Shown: positions 28,156-39,296 of the stretch, in pieces
Layout: each line of letters opens with the position of its first letter
How positions within the stretch are numbered: position 1 is the stretch's first letter
Source: Rugalucina vietnamica
Taxonomy: Eukaryota; Mollusca; Bivalvia; Lucinida; Lucinidae
Direction of reading: 5' to 3'
DNA: 64,000 nucleotides
NCBI GenBank assembly: GCA_964017185.1
Contig: OZ024870.1
Coordinates: 33,751,621 to 33,815,620, forward strand
Notes under the pieces: model-generated
Databases searched by the model: none
Told to the model about the DNA's origin: nothing
What the model saw: only the letters and a program-made list of their open reading frames with translations
Made by a program: the position numbers and the translations under genes

Positions 28156-31100
28156 TTATGATTTTGAGCACTTGTTACTGGCAAACTGTGTCCTGTTGAA
28201 CGGCTGGAAATGTTCAACATACTTGAGCACGTCTCCCTGCAAAATATATAATTCATTATTTCATTGGCATACATGTGCCTCTTATTGAAAGTTCATTTTC
28301 CACAGGCACAGAACTGGTTGTGTGGTTACAGAAGAAGGGTTGAGGCCCGGAAGTTCGGACTTAGGAGTAAACTGAATGGTACATGTATGCTTTGAGAAAA
28401 GTGAGAAAAAGTATTTCAATCATAGACCCCTACCGTTAAGGCTCTCAATGTAAAAACTTACAAATACAATCATAGTCTGAAAATTATAGTACCAACTTAC
28501 GTCGCACAACTTATACCAACCAAATGTATACTTACGGAATATTTTCGTGTGATGTGATCATAGTACCCACAGTAATGATTGACAGTTGTGTGGTCTAATT
28601 TTCTCTTGAAATCGTCCACTACCCCTGGAGCATGCCAGTTGACGGAGGAAAAGTGTTGCTCTAGAAGTTTCAGGTCTTTAACCTCTGAAAATGATTTAAG
28701 GATGACCTTGTTGGGCTTTAAACAAACTTATCAACACGTTACAGAGGCGGCTTGTCCCATGGCTAGAATCTTGTGGCTCATCCGGTCTACGACTGTCTAA
28801 AAATTACTGTAAATATAGCTTGTACTTCGTTCTATAATACATACCAATAGTAGTATGTACGTCTCTTTGGTGCCATTTTACAAAGGTTACTTAATCAAAT
28901 AAAACCATCACGTCAATATTATTTACCCTTCGGTTCAAGGTGTATGTACTTTCCTTGTTTTATCCTTTTGACTGTCGGGGTCTTTTGGATAATTTTTATG
29001 GGAGAATGTTCGTTTCAGTAACGACCGATTTATACTGCGTCGATTCAAACGAGTTATGTTTGTTTAAAATTGGAGGAAATAAGAAGCACACACAAGGAAC
29101 AATTGTAATTCTGCACTATTAAATTTCATGAGATGCTAATGGTTTTAGCTAACCTGTTTTATTTGCAAAGTCAAAATTATCGAACGTTGGACCGCTGCCA
29201 CATGCCATTAGAGGTTGGTAAGGATAGGTGAAAACAAACGACGCACACATTTCGTCCAGAGTAGTAAGACCACCCTAAAACAAACCATTTTGTTTCGTAC
29301 ATGTAAAGAAAGAGATAAGATCCATATTGCCAAACAGTTGGTTGAAAAAGAGAAGCTGTATCAAATAGGGGACAGCATAGCATAATAAATTATTTGGAAG
29401 AGCAAACACACAGAAAGAGAATACTATACAGAAAAAAAAGATGCTTATATTCAGAAATGACATTTTTACTCCACAAATCTCACTTAGCATGGTAAGACAC
29501 TACATTCTGTCTTTCTTTGGTATTGTGATTTCGTGAATAAAGTAGTTATGTTAGGATATGTTAAAATGTTGATATATCAATTACCATATATAATGGAACA
29601 CTGTGATTATGCAGTTAACTTACAAAAGTAACATTCTGTCTCGCCATGGAGTTTAGTACGCATTCGACAATAAAGTAGTCTCCCTAGAAGAAAATAAAGC
29701 AATAACAAAGTTACGTAATATACTCTACACAGTACGAGCGTGCCACTTCGTGAGTGCTTCTTGTCAACCATTTTGATCAAATCATAAACTAAGATATTTT
29801 GTTAAAACAGCTTGAAAATTAAAATGAATAATTTATGAATAATTCTATAAATTGGGAGAGATCTAGCTCATTAGAGACACAAATGTCTGTAGATGATCAT
29901 CTGAAATCAAGCCGGGTTAATGAATTGTCTTTTAAGCAATTGACTGAAAAATCAAAGTTTAAAAGATTATAAAACTAACCGGTTTGATGACACGTTCTTT
30001 GACAAACGGACGGAACTGTTGAAAGTTAAAATCATAGAAAGGGTCGTCTATAAGCGGCTCTAGTTCTTTCCCGTTCCGAAAGTGCCTTGTAGTGATGGCA
30101 GCACCCAGCAGATGGGCGTGCTGAAACCCACCTACAACCTTGATTTCATCATGTAATCCCTGAAATATTTAACAGTATTAATGTAACAGCTATGACGTAA
30201 CAGTGCTGTGCTAGTTCAATTATTTTTGTGCTTCTGAAATAGCTTATGCATACCCTAGCGGATGTTCTGTCCGACAAAATATTGTTAATCGTCACTGCAA
30301 CGTATAGTACATTTCTCTTTCGTGTTCACTAAGTTCGAATTCAACTCCCTTAAATACATGTTATTTCTATTTATTTCGCATTCTCTTGACACGTAAATGG
30401 TTATTCTCCATTTGACCTGCATAGACCATAAAACTTACAATGACTCACATTAATGGTACACTGAGGAGCACAGAAGCCCCTGGTGATAAATGCCTTTTGC
30501 CCTGGTGGAACAACTTGACGGCTATCTATCCTGTGCGTGAAGGACAAAACGCTTGCATCATGTTGGCGTAAGTGCGACGTAAGCTTCAGTCGCATACCAG
30601 AGCTGTCCAAGATTCCTTCATTATGAAATACAAACAAAGAAACCATTTCATAACCACTGGGACTTGTTCCATACAAACTATTGGCTACCGTACATGATCG
30701 TACATCTCCCTGTGAATATTGAATATTGCAATGATATAGCAATTTTGAACAATCGAATTATCGTTTTGTCTTATCATCTATCTCATTTGTAAATTCAAAT
30801 TATAAAACACTGTGGGGTTCTCCCAATGGTACCCAATATTACCATTTTTACCATTTGCACCAATTCTTTCGCCAATTGTACCATTGGTACTTAAATTGGT
30901 ACTAATTGTACAAATATTACCACCCAATGCCTCGAACACACGCACTGCTTCTTATCGAATTGACTCCTCCGCCAGCAAGGTATAGCCACGCCCACCCCTA
31001 TTTCCTTAGACAAACATTGTGTTTTTGCACCTGTATTTACCTGTAAAAAGCACGTGTTAGTTTTTTTGTCTAACCCACGTGTTGGTCACCGTCATTGACC

Positions 31101-34100
31101 GTTAGCTAATGTGCAGATTTGAATGGTCAATATAAAATAAACATTAATGATGGGTGGTTTTACGGAGGACTCAATTAGGAAGTAAATGAATAAATCACCA
31201 CCTGGTATCAATTTCAAATTAGTGTAGTGCATTTGGACTCTGAAGAAGTTGTATCCGTCATCTCCCATTGGATAACCAATATGGTCGGGAAAGTAAAATG
31301 GCTGAAAGAGAAGAAACGTGTGCTGCCAAATCATGTAAACTGTTCGAAATATCTAGCAGACTGCAACAAATTTTGTAGCCATAGCCTGTGCCAGCGAAGA
31401 ACGACGATGACCGGATTTCTAAAACGCACAGCCAGATTCTTGCCATGAATATATTCTTTTACAGAATGGAACAACTTGAACAAATTTTGAAAGTAGCAAT
31501 ACAACCAACCTTTTTCCATAAACTGAAGCAAACGTTTTGACATTTTCATCTGAGATTTGTGTATAACAAAATATAAAAGAAATATGTACCTGCCCTCCAT
31601 ACGCCCAGACACCAAACGTTTGACAGATGGGCCAGTGAACACTGCGGTCGTTGTGCGGACCTGCACAAACCGCCATCTTGCCATCCAGTTCTGGGTGACT
31701 CCCATTACACTTAGAGAAGACGATGTGGTGCACGTACTTTTCATTACCAGGCGTGATTATTGGTTCAAACTAAAATGATATGCAGAAAGTTGACTTGAAC
31801 CGTTGTGAGAAATAAGATAGACTGATTCTCGAATCTCGACCGAGTTTAGAATTCTGAGGCTCGAGACTGTCACGAAATGATAAAGATTGAAAAAATCGAA
31901 TGGCTTAAAACACCATAGGTTCTTGTGTCGAATTCAGTACCACTGGCTTTGTTATCTTTGCCGCACAGTACATTAAATTACTATAGGAATGAATTTTATT
32001 TTTGTTGATTTTATCGATGTGTAAACTCAGGCGAATCACTCACAAATTAAATAAAGCCCGAAGGGCTTTATGAAAAAGTTTGTGAGTGATTCGCCTGAGT
32101 TTACACATCGATAAAATCAACAAAAATAATAATTCATTCCTTATAATTCCAACTTTGTCCCATTACATTGCATTTATTTACATTGATTTCATTTTTTTTT
32201 AGTCAGCGGAAGGAAAATAGAGCAAAACGGATCTTCATGAGGCAGCCATCTTGAAAATTTCCAAGGCACAGAACTCACTTCTCGCAATTAATAGAAGCTA
32301 TAACTGGCTTCCTAAAGGCAAGCTGTAAAATCGGGAGCTTTAAAACATCTCCCCTTCATTCAAAATTGTTCTTTTGGGAGGAAATGTCGCCGTCTGGGCC
32401 GATAGAAAGACATGTCGATTTTGAACTGGGGCTTCGTTGATTCGTTGATTCAATGTCGAAACGACAGTAGTATCTCGTCGGTAACGTGATCTCGCGGTAA
32501 TTTCTTCTTAAGTGACTAACTCGCGGTACTTTGCGGTGGGCGCGGAAGTTAAAACCGGGCAGTCTGAGTGATGAAGTCACCCAGAGCCGATATGATATTT
32601 GGTCCGAAGTCTTTCTCTGTGTCTGTGCCGTTACTGCCTAATAAGATTTCTGTGGTTAATTCAACTATGCCTGTTTGGTGAAATAAGCTTGTTCTCATTC
32701 TTTCTCTTTGGTCAAAGTAATTTTCACACTCTAGTAGATAGTGCTCTATTGTCTCAATTTCTCCACAACTACAGTTTTTAGTGTCAGATACCCCAATCTT
32801 GTACAAATAGTCATTAAGTTTAGCATATCCTATTCTTAGTTGTGCAATTTGGTTGTATAGTTTCTTGTTCGGGTAGTCAAACATTGTCTTCATTGTTACT
32901 TTTGGCTTCAGGCCATAAAGGAATCTGCCTTTTTCAGAAGCATCCCATTGCCTTTGCCATGCCGTTAGTCCATGCACTTTAACTGCTTGCCTGAATTCTG
33001 CCTGTGATATAGTTCTGTCCTCTTCAGTCATTGATTCCGCTTCCTTGGATGCCTCTTTTGCCAACCTATCTGCCTCTTCATTTCCCTTAATCTCTGCATG
33101 TCCTGGTGTCCACTTAATTTCTACTTCGATTCCTCGGCTTTTTACTTGCTCTAGTTCTGTCAGAATGTCTCTTGCAGTACTTTTGTGTTGCGTTGGCTCC
33201 CATCCTAAACTTAAAAGTCCAACTGAGGATTGACTGTCTGACAGTATTAAGACCTTGCTGAATCCTACTTTCTGGTTGACTTTCTCTAAAACGAAGTCCA
33301 AAACCATCTTGATGGCTATCATTTCTCCAAGCAGGATTGATCCGTGTTTGCTGACAGGTTGTTTTAAAGATACAGGGGTTGTTTCATATGGGAGGTAGAC
33401 ACAAGCACCTGCCCCACAAGGTCCTGGATTTGGGTGGCATGAGCCATCTGTAAAGGCGATGAGAGTGTCCGGTGTGCAGGCTTCAAGGAAGCCACTAATC
33501 ATAGAGCGGGAGTCGTCTTGCTGGGAGACTGTTCTACTTTTTGAGGACCCTAGTCTGCTCCAGTATTCGGGTTTGTTGATTGTTGGGTATAGGCTCTCTC
33601 TGAAGGAGAAGTCTGGCTCAAGGTTCATCTGATTATTTCCTGTCTCAGCCTTGATGTCTTCCAATTGAAGCAACATCTTTCCAAAAGGTGATACATACTT
33701 TTCTGTCTTTTCAGTCTCACGCCAGTTCTCCCAGGAGCTCCTGATAGGTATATCTACATCTTTGCTCAAGATTCTTCCTGTTTCTCGCAATGACAATTCT
33801 GTACGCCTCACTTCCAGAGGCCTGACATTCAACTCCACTTCCAAGGCTTCCCTACCACTGGTTCCAATGGCACCAAGGCACAAGGCAAGACCTTTCCTCT
33901 GGACCTCTTCTAGTTTAGATGCATCAGCACATTGCCATACAGGGCAGGCATATTCCAAAACTGGGAGAACTAATGATTGGTACAACTGTATAAGCTTCTT
34001 CGTGTCTATGTTTTCAACATATTTGACCTGTCTGAGAGTGCTTACTGCTTTATTGGCTTTCTGTTCAACTTTCAAGATATGACTTTGAAAGTTTAGAGTC

Positions 34101-37100
34101 TCATCCAGAATAACTCCAAGTAATTTAGGTGTCGGGTTGTATTTGATTTTCTTCTCCTGTAGTGTAACTTCTGGTCGTTCTCCATCTGCAGTGTCTGGCT
34201 GCTTGGTGAAGAGACAAATTTCTGTTTTCTCAATGTTAATCTTCATTCTCCACTTAAGAGTCCATCTGTAAATCTTCTTTAAGTCCTCTTCTATTTCCTT
34301 TGCTAAGGCATTGGCATCCTGTCCTGTGACCCATATAGTTCCGTCATCTGCATATTTCACTCCCTTGCTGGTAATCTCTTTGAAAATATCTTGAAGATAG
34401 AGAATGAAGAGAACCGGTGAGATGACTGATCCCTGTGGAAGGCCGACGGAAGTACCAAATACTGGGCCGTACTGTCCTTTCAAACAACACCTGGCTTTCC
34501 TGTCGCTCAAAAAACCTTCTATCCATTTCCAGATTTGTCCTCTTATCCCTAACCTATGCAATTTCACTAGAAGTCCCTCTCTCCATACACTGTCAAAAGC
34601 TTTTTCTAGATCGATGAAGGCTGCTAGAGTCTCAGATTTGTTATTAAAGGCGTTGTATATGTCTTGTACTAATCTAAGTAAGGCACTGGTAGTACTGTGA
34701 AATTTACGGAAGCCTTCCTGTTCTGTGTCAATGATGTTGTTGTGCTCAATAAACCCATTGAGTCTGACTGTTAATATTCTCTCAAGGCATTTTCCCAAGC
34801 AACTGGTGAGACTGATGGGTCTATATGCAGATGCTGAGTGGTAACTGCTCTTCCCAGACTTCCTAAGGAACTTCACATCTGCAGTTCTCCAGTCCTCTGG
34901 TAAATCCCCAGTTTTGAAAGAGAAGTTGAATATCTTGTGGATGGCTTTGATAAGTTCATCATTGGAGTTCAGCAACAATTCTGTGAATACCTTGTCTGGT
35001 CCAGCTGCTTTCCCTTTCTTGAGGTACTGCAAGGAGGCCATGGTTTCTCCAAGAGAGATCTCATCATTCAATAGTGTGTCATCATAAATTTGATTTTCTG
35101 CTTCTTGACTGTGGATATCTGACAGCTCAGCCTCTATCTCTTCCTTGAAGGTGTCATCAAAATCATTTTCAGACAGGTGACTTCCACTGAAGAAGGTGTC
35201 TTGTAGTATCTGGCATTTCTGTTCCAAGTCAAAAACGGGATTATTGTCTTTGTCTAGTAGAGGTAGGATATTTCCACCATCTAGATCTTGGTAGGTTGTC
35301 AGTGTTCTAAAAGAGTCCCACATTTCTTTTGGGGTACTACTATATGTAATCTTGTCACATAGTGACTCAACCCATTTATCTTTCTCTTCTTCTTCTGCTG
35401 CTTTGAATTCAACCTCAACAGCTTCTATAGTATTGAAATTTGTCTGTGTTGGTCGTCTCTTGTAGGTTCTTTTCGCTTTGTTCAAGCGTGTCTTTATTTC
35501 ACTCATTCTATCATTCCACCATGGTGGCTTCTTTCTTCTATTGACATTCTGTACATTCCTCTTGGGGACACTTTTTTCCCGGCAATCATCAAACACTGTT
35601 TTGAATGATGCATACATTTCTTCTACCGAATTCCATTCTGTTCGATCGCTTAGAGAGTTCCATTTCTCAAAAGAGTCCTTGGTACTATCCTCCCACACAC
35701 ACTTTCCAATCTGTTTTTCCTAACATATATTTCTCAACTAGTGTATTGCCAACTGAGGAACAACTGTCGCATACCTCTAATAGAATGCCTATATGGTCTG
35801 ACTGTACCGATTCATATGTGAGGGTTTCGCAGAGTGAAATTTTTGGGACTATATTTGGGTTTGTGATGAACAAGTCAATAACACTGTCAGATTTCCGTCT
35901 TGTTGGTTTTCCATCGTTTAGACAAACAAAGTGTGATTCATGTAAAAAATCTTCAAGTATTCTACCATTTCCATTCAAAGATGTGTTAAACCATTCTTGA
36001 CTCTTAGCATTAAAATCACCAGTAATGATGACATTTTTGTTAGTTGTACATGCTTTAAGTAATTTTGAGAAATTTTTCATCTGTTCTGTTTGATCAGGTG
36101 GTATATAGGCCACTATCAGCAAAAAACTAAAGCCATCTTTGAGCACGATGTCCGCACAAATAGCTTCTACATTGTCCTTTTCAAGGTCTTGTCTCCTTGT
36201 AATATAGAAGTCCTCTGATGCTTTACTGAGGATAGCTACACCACCATGACCCTCATTGTTTTTTCTTGGTTTAGAAAGAGATGACCATGACTGAAAATTA
36301 ATAGGATTTTTGTCTTTCTCCCATGTTTCTGATAAACAAAGTATATCTATGTTATAATTTGAGACAATTGTGTTGACTGAAGATTTGGCTGTAGACCATG
36401 ACTGGCAATTTAGTGACAAGAATCTCATTTTTGATGGTTTTTCTATACTGAAATTAATATAACAAACTGGATCTTTGTAGCTGGTAGACTTGCTGGTATA
36501 TGGGACAGTATTTTGATGATGCTGTATGGTTTCCTTCACAGTTGGCACACTTAATAGGGCTGGTACACTCTTCCTCAGTATGTTCTTCACTAGCACAAGT
36601 TCCACATTTAGTTTGGTAGGTACAGATTTTGCGGATGTGGCCAAACCGATGACAATTATAGAAATTATAGGGGCTCGGAACATTAGAAATTCAAACGTCA
36701 AATTTCAACACACAACAAGAAGATAAAAACGCTTACCTTACGATGTTGTATTAAAAGAAAAAGCGTCCATGTTTATTAAAAATTCCAAATATTCATTTCG
36801 ACGCCTTCAAAACGCGTTCATCCATTGTTTTTATGACGTTTAGATTTGGTGACGTCAACGTTTTCTCGAGGAAACGTCACGTAATCACGTAACGTCTCGC
36901 CGTTTTTAAGGTGAAAACCAAGTATTCTTACGCATTGCTTTTATCGAAGTATAAAGTCTTATAAACAACCAATCAGAAAGTAGGAAATTAGTGAAGTTGG
37001 AATTATAACGTTGTAATATTACATACGTTCTACATATTAAATTATGCATGCGACTTTGATAAGTATTTTCGCGAACTTCTTTTCATTTAGGCGTTGCGTT

Positions 37101-39290
37101 GTTCTTAGCTTTTCAATCGACCGAACGTCAAAGTAGTGATCTTGATCCTTTCAAATAAAAATGGCACGTTGAAAAGTAGTGGTCTCGATTTTTTTTAATA
37201 AATACCGAAATAGCATGATGTTTCTGTCCTAGGTTTGGCAGTTCAAATCCCCCACAAGCATACGTTGTATCACGAGTAGGTATGACATACTAAAATAAAG
37301 GAGAGAAAGTAAATTACGGACTCAAAACCAGAGTATAAATTCATTAAGTCTGAAAAGCCTTGGTCTAGATATTATGCTTGCTTTCTGTGTATACTGCGTT
37401 GTTCTCGGTAAAATTCTTAAAACATATAAAGATATTTATTTTTTAATATTATTTTTATTCGTTTTTATAGAAAACTGAAAAGAATCACTCGTAGCATGCT
37501 GATAGCATGTAATTTGGGAATGCAAAAAGACATTGTCACTAAACAGGTGTCATTGTCCGCCAGTGCAGCAGCTTTAAATCTTGAAGTAGTAACTTACATG
37601 TACGAGGAAAATTCCTTTATCAAACTTACATTTCTCATCCTAAAGTCTAAAATTTTGACATCTTCAGTTTTCATTATAGCTGGCGCATGGCTTGGAGCTA
37701 ACAGGGACACACTCTTACCACCTCGGTGGTTGACAGGTCCGTGGTACATTAAATGTGCCTCATCCACAGGGTCTTGGTCGTGATAGGAGTAAATGAGTCG
37801 AGTTGTTTGTGCCTATAAAACAATTCATATAACTATGACGTGCGTGTGCTTGATTGAAACAACAAGCCTACTTGTACTTTTTCATTGTATCCCGTTAAGA
37901 ATTTACAAGTGTCCCAAAACTAGTAGTCTAGTACATATAAATGACTTTATAAGACGGGAAACAGTTTCCTTGAACTCACAACCTGTTTTCAATGTCTTTA
38001 ATTTCTATAAAAAAGGCTTGTTTCTAGAAAACAATGGCTCACGTTTATATTATACAGCTGCAGCTCATCAGTGTGGATAAGTAACAATCATTGTCATGTC
38101 TTTATCGAATGTAACACGTAATTTTTAACATTTTAATGTAAAAAAATCTGTAATAGTCCTTCGTGAAGTCACCGTTTATATTAAGCATGGTAATTAACTT
38201 CAATGCACCACAATACTTACGTTGACCGGTATATCATCGGGGCTGTCACAGGTATCGAGTTTTCTGACAAATTTCAGAATAGTACCCCGGTCATTCTCTT
38301 CGCCGTGGAGCAGAAACCAATCTTGTGACGCATCTAATACAGGGGCGGTGTGGGTATCGGTTGTATGACGGTCCTGGAGTGTATCATTTTGTTCTTTAAT
38401 CGTTTTATGGCTGTCGGTGATATTACTGCTTCATTTTGGAATTTTGTTATGGACGGCCGTGATGAGTGTATATTATACCTTTTAAGGCCATGTGTTTTTG
38501 CTATGATGAGTTTGTCTACCTGGTTTGATCATGTCGTGGCTATCGCCGTTTATATATTAAAGTAGCGATTTGATTTTTAGCACCGACATTCAACAACACA
38601 GCTGCATAGCACCATTAACCGCCGGGTATGGCTCGGCTAATGCGTGGTCGATTTACCGACTGGGAAGGAAAGGCATTTACCGAACTCTGTGTGTCCTTTT
38701 GCATGTTGATAATCAAAATGATATGCAGAAAGTTGGCTCGAAAGTTGTCTAGATTTGAAAATATGGCAATCTCGTAAATTCAGTTTTCATAATTACATGA
38801 ACTGTTCATGCGCGGATCCAGAAATTTTCATGAGAGGGGGTCCAACGAAAATGGTAATTTTTGGTCACAGTTGAGGGGGGGGGTCCAACCCCCCAAAAAT
38901 CCCGAAATTACCTTTTTTTAGGTAAAATTTTCAAATTTCAGGGGGGGTCCGGACCCCCGGTCCCCCCCTCTGGATCCGCGCATGCTGTTGATACCTCGCA
39001 AATATGTTGTGGCAAATACGACTCACCGAAAAGTAAGTGTGTCCATCTTTTACCCACCCAATTACCACATCAGAGTTCACCATCTGCCCATTGGGTGAAA
39101 ACCCGAACCCTACATAACCTTTAGTCTCCACGTGCACTTCAAATGTGATGTGTGTATTGTTGAAGTCCCAGTACACACGATATTTTCCGTCATTGTCCAA
39201 TGTGACATCATACTTGTATTGTGACGAAGGTAGTGGACTTCCGTACAATGAAGTTAAGCATATGGTTAAAACGATTCCTATAATTAAAAT
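28156..39290 (-). CDS. MOXD1: DBH-like monooxygenase (MOXD1 type), 12 coding exons found, first exon missing
   Basis: Exons in order: 39290-39027, 38373-38221, 37812-37630, 37289-37206, 31769-31590, 31301-31199 (or -31202), 30615-30449, 30159-29980, 29683-29624, 29274-29154, 28684-28536, 28236-28156. Phases agree throughout; about 574 codons. The first listed exon opens with a hydrophobic stretch (ILIIGIVLTICLTSLYG), most of a signal peptide, but has no ATG in frame, so a start exon lies further upstream. Domains: DOMON (GYVGFGFSPNGQM), then the two-part copper type II ascorbate-dependent monooxygenase fold. All copper ligands are present: HH in YVHHIVF, H in RVQMHYTN, HxH in FQHAHLLG, M in TLDEMCASF. 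The family hydroxylates substrates in the secretory pathway; the substrate of MOXD1 is unknown. It ends without the hydrophobic C-terminal anchor of the human protein, so it is probably soluble or secreted. The 5.4-kb intron 31770-37205 contains a retrotransposon. Confidence 0.92.
30800..30935. repeat. degenerate ACCAATT / GGTACC-rich stretch
   Basis: The words CCAATGGTACC, TACCATT, CACCAATT, GCCAATTGTACCATTGG and AATTGGTAC follow one another with no fixed period. Internally complementary. In the intron between MOXD1-like exons 31301-31199 and 30615-30449. Cause unknown. Confidence 0.4.
31981..32146. mobile_element. near-perfect palindromic MITE, ~165 bp
   Basis: Arms TTTTGTTGATTTTATCGATG...CAGGCGAATCACTCACAAA and TTTGTGAGTGATTCGCCTG...CATCGATAAAATCAACAAAA are identical over about 60 bp. 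The small loop contains AGCCCGAAGGGCTT. It touches the left flank of the retrotransposon's host sequence. Confidence 0.75.
32549..35698 (-). CDS. retrotransposon ORF2, reverse transcriptase and RNase H part
   Basis: A 1049-codon frame. It opens downstream of a frameshift, so its GTG/ATG-less start is not a natural start. RT motifs: KAAGPDKVFTELL, AYRPISLTSCLGK, FIDLEKAFDSVW, GLPQGSVISPVLF and the catalytic YADDGTIW. RNase H follows with DGSCHPNPGPCGAG, GEMIAIKMVL, LILSDSQSS and NEEADRLAKEA, which carry the DEDD acidic set. A terminal cysteine/histidine cluster NCSCGEIETIEHYLLECENY closes the protein. Together with the endonuclease this would be a full ORF2 apart from the one frameshift. The enzyme copies element RNA at a nicked genomic target. 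Confidence 0.9.
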   Translation of the reverse strand: MWEDSTKDSFEKWNSLSDRTEWNSVEEMYASFKTVFDDCREKSVPKRNVQNVNRRKKPPWWNDRMSEIKTRLNKAKRTYKRRPTQTNFNTIEAVEVEFKAAEEEEKDKWVESLCDKITYSSTPKEMWDSFRTLTTYQDLDGGNILPLLDKDNNPVFDLEQKCQILQDTFFSGSHLSENDFDDTFKEEIEAELSDIHSQEAENQIYDDTLLNDEISLGETMASLQYLKKGKAAGPDKVFTELLLNSNDELIKAIHKIFNFSFKTGDLPEDWRTADVKFLRKSGKSSYHSASAYRPISLTSCLGKCLERILTVRLNGFIEHNNIIDTEQEGFRKFHSTTSALLRLVQDIYNAFNNKSETLAAFIDLEKAFDSVWREGLLVKLHRLGIRGQIWKWIEGFLSDRKARCCLKGQYGPVFGTSVGLPQGSVISPVLFILYLQDIFKEITSKGVKYADDGTIWVTGQDANALAKEIEEDLKKIYRWTLKWRMKINIEKTEICLFTKQPDTADGERPEVTLQEKKIKYNPTPKLLGVILDETLNFQSHILKVEQKANKAVSTLRQVKYVENIDTKKLIQLYQSLVLPVLEYACPVWQCADASKLEEVQRKGLALCLGAIGTSGREALEVELNVRPLEVRRTELSLRETGRILSKDVDIPIRSSWENWRETEKTEKYVSPFGKMLLQLEDIKAETGNNQMNLEPDFSFRESLYPTINKPEYWSRLGSSKSRTVSQQDDSRSMISGFLEACTPDTLIAFTDGSCHPNPGPCGAGACVYLPYETTPVSLKQPVSKHGSILLGEMIAIKMVLDFVLEKVNQKVGFSKVLILSDSQSSVGLLSLGWEPTQHKSTARDILTELEQVKSRGIEVEIKWTPGHAEIKGNEEADRLAKEASKEAESMTEEDRTISQAEFRQAVKVHGLTAWQRQWDASEKGRFLYGLKPKVTMKTMFDYPNKKLYNQIAQLRIGYAKLNDYLYKIGVSDTKNCSCGEIETIEHYLLECENYFDQRERMRTSLFHQTGIVELTTEILLGSNGTDTEKDFGPNIISALGDFITQTARF
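35685..36428 (-). pseudogene. retrotransposon ORF2, APE-type endonuclease part (frameshifted from RT)
   Basis: Starts at the ATG of MRFLSLNCQSWS (36428), 25 bases after the ORF1 stop. Motifs: SLNCQSW, LCLSETWE, GGVAILSK, VAYIPPDQTEQ, ITGDFNAKSQEW, IDLFITNP and SVQSDHIGILLE, covering the apurinic-like endonuclease fold with its catalytic N, E, D, N and SDH. The frame runs into a stop at 35685 after a GTGTGTGTGG tract; the RT frame begins in that same tract. A loss of one GT unit would explain the break. Reading further upstream than 36428 is only an out-of-frame pass over ORF1. Confidence 0.85.
36454..36690 (-). pseudogene. retrotransposon ORF1 C-terminal fragment with CCHC zinc knuckles
   Basis: In one minus frame: NCHRFGHIRKICTYQTKCGT, then C-x8-C and CANCEGNHTASSKYC to a stop at 36454. 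These are gag-like zinc knuckles of I-superfamily ORF1, which bind element RNA. The N-terminal part is missing and a stop lies upstream, consistent with 5' truncation near 36730. Confidence 0.7.
38807..38984. mobile_element. GCGCGGATCCAGA MITE
   Basis: Perfect 16-bp inverted ends CATGCGCGGATCCAGA and TCTGGATCCGCGCATG. The interior has G-runs (GGGGGGGGG near 38875 and 38941) paired with C-runs. It sits just downstream of the donor of MOXD1-like exon 39290-39027. Ends of this type are common in aquatic animals. Confidence 0.8.
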
Positions 39291-39296
39291 CTGTAG

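Larger units (their letters stand above)
32193..36735 (-). mobile_element. 5'-truncated non-LTR retrotransposon, I-superfamily (Nimb/I-like)
   Basis: Order on the minus strand: end of ORF1 with CCHC zinc knuckles (about 36690-36454), ORF2 with APE-type endonuclease (from 36428), reverse transcriptase and RNase H (stop at 32549), then about 350 bp of 3' UTR ending in an A-rich tract near 32201-32193. Presence of RNase H places it in the I superfamily; Nimb or I clade is inference. ORF1 is cut at its 5' side and ORF2 has one frameshift, so the copy is dead but otherwise young-looking. It lies in the same orientation as the MOXD1-like gene, within an intron. Confidence 0.85.

Noticed and set aside
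36429..36701. N-terminal extension of the endonuclease frame
   Set aside because: This is an out-of-frame reading of ORF1; the zinc-knuckle frame overlaps it and stops 25 bases before the natural endonuclease ATG.
38931..39248. Start of the MOXD1-like protein at 39248
   Set aside because: That codon is TTG, and the hydrophobic signal-peptide stretch continues upstream to a splice acceptor at 39291; the 5' end of the frame below 39027 is past the donor.
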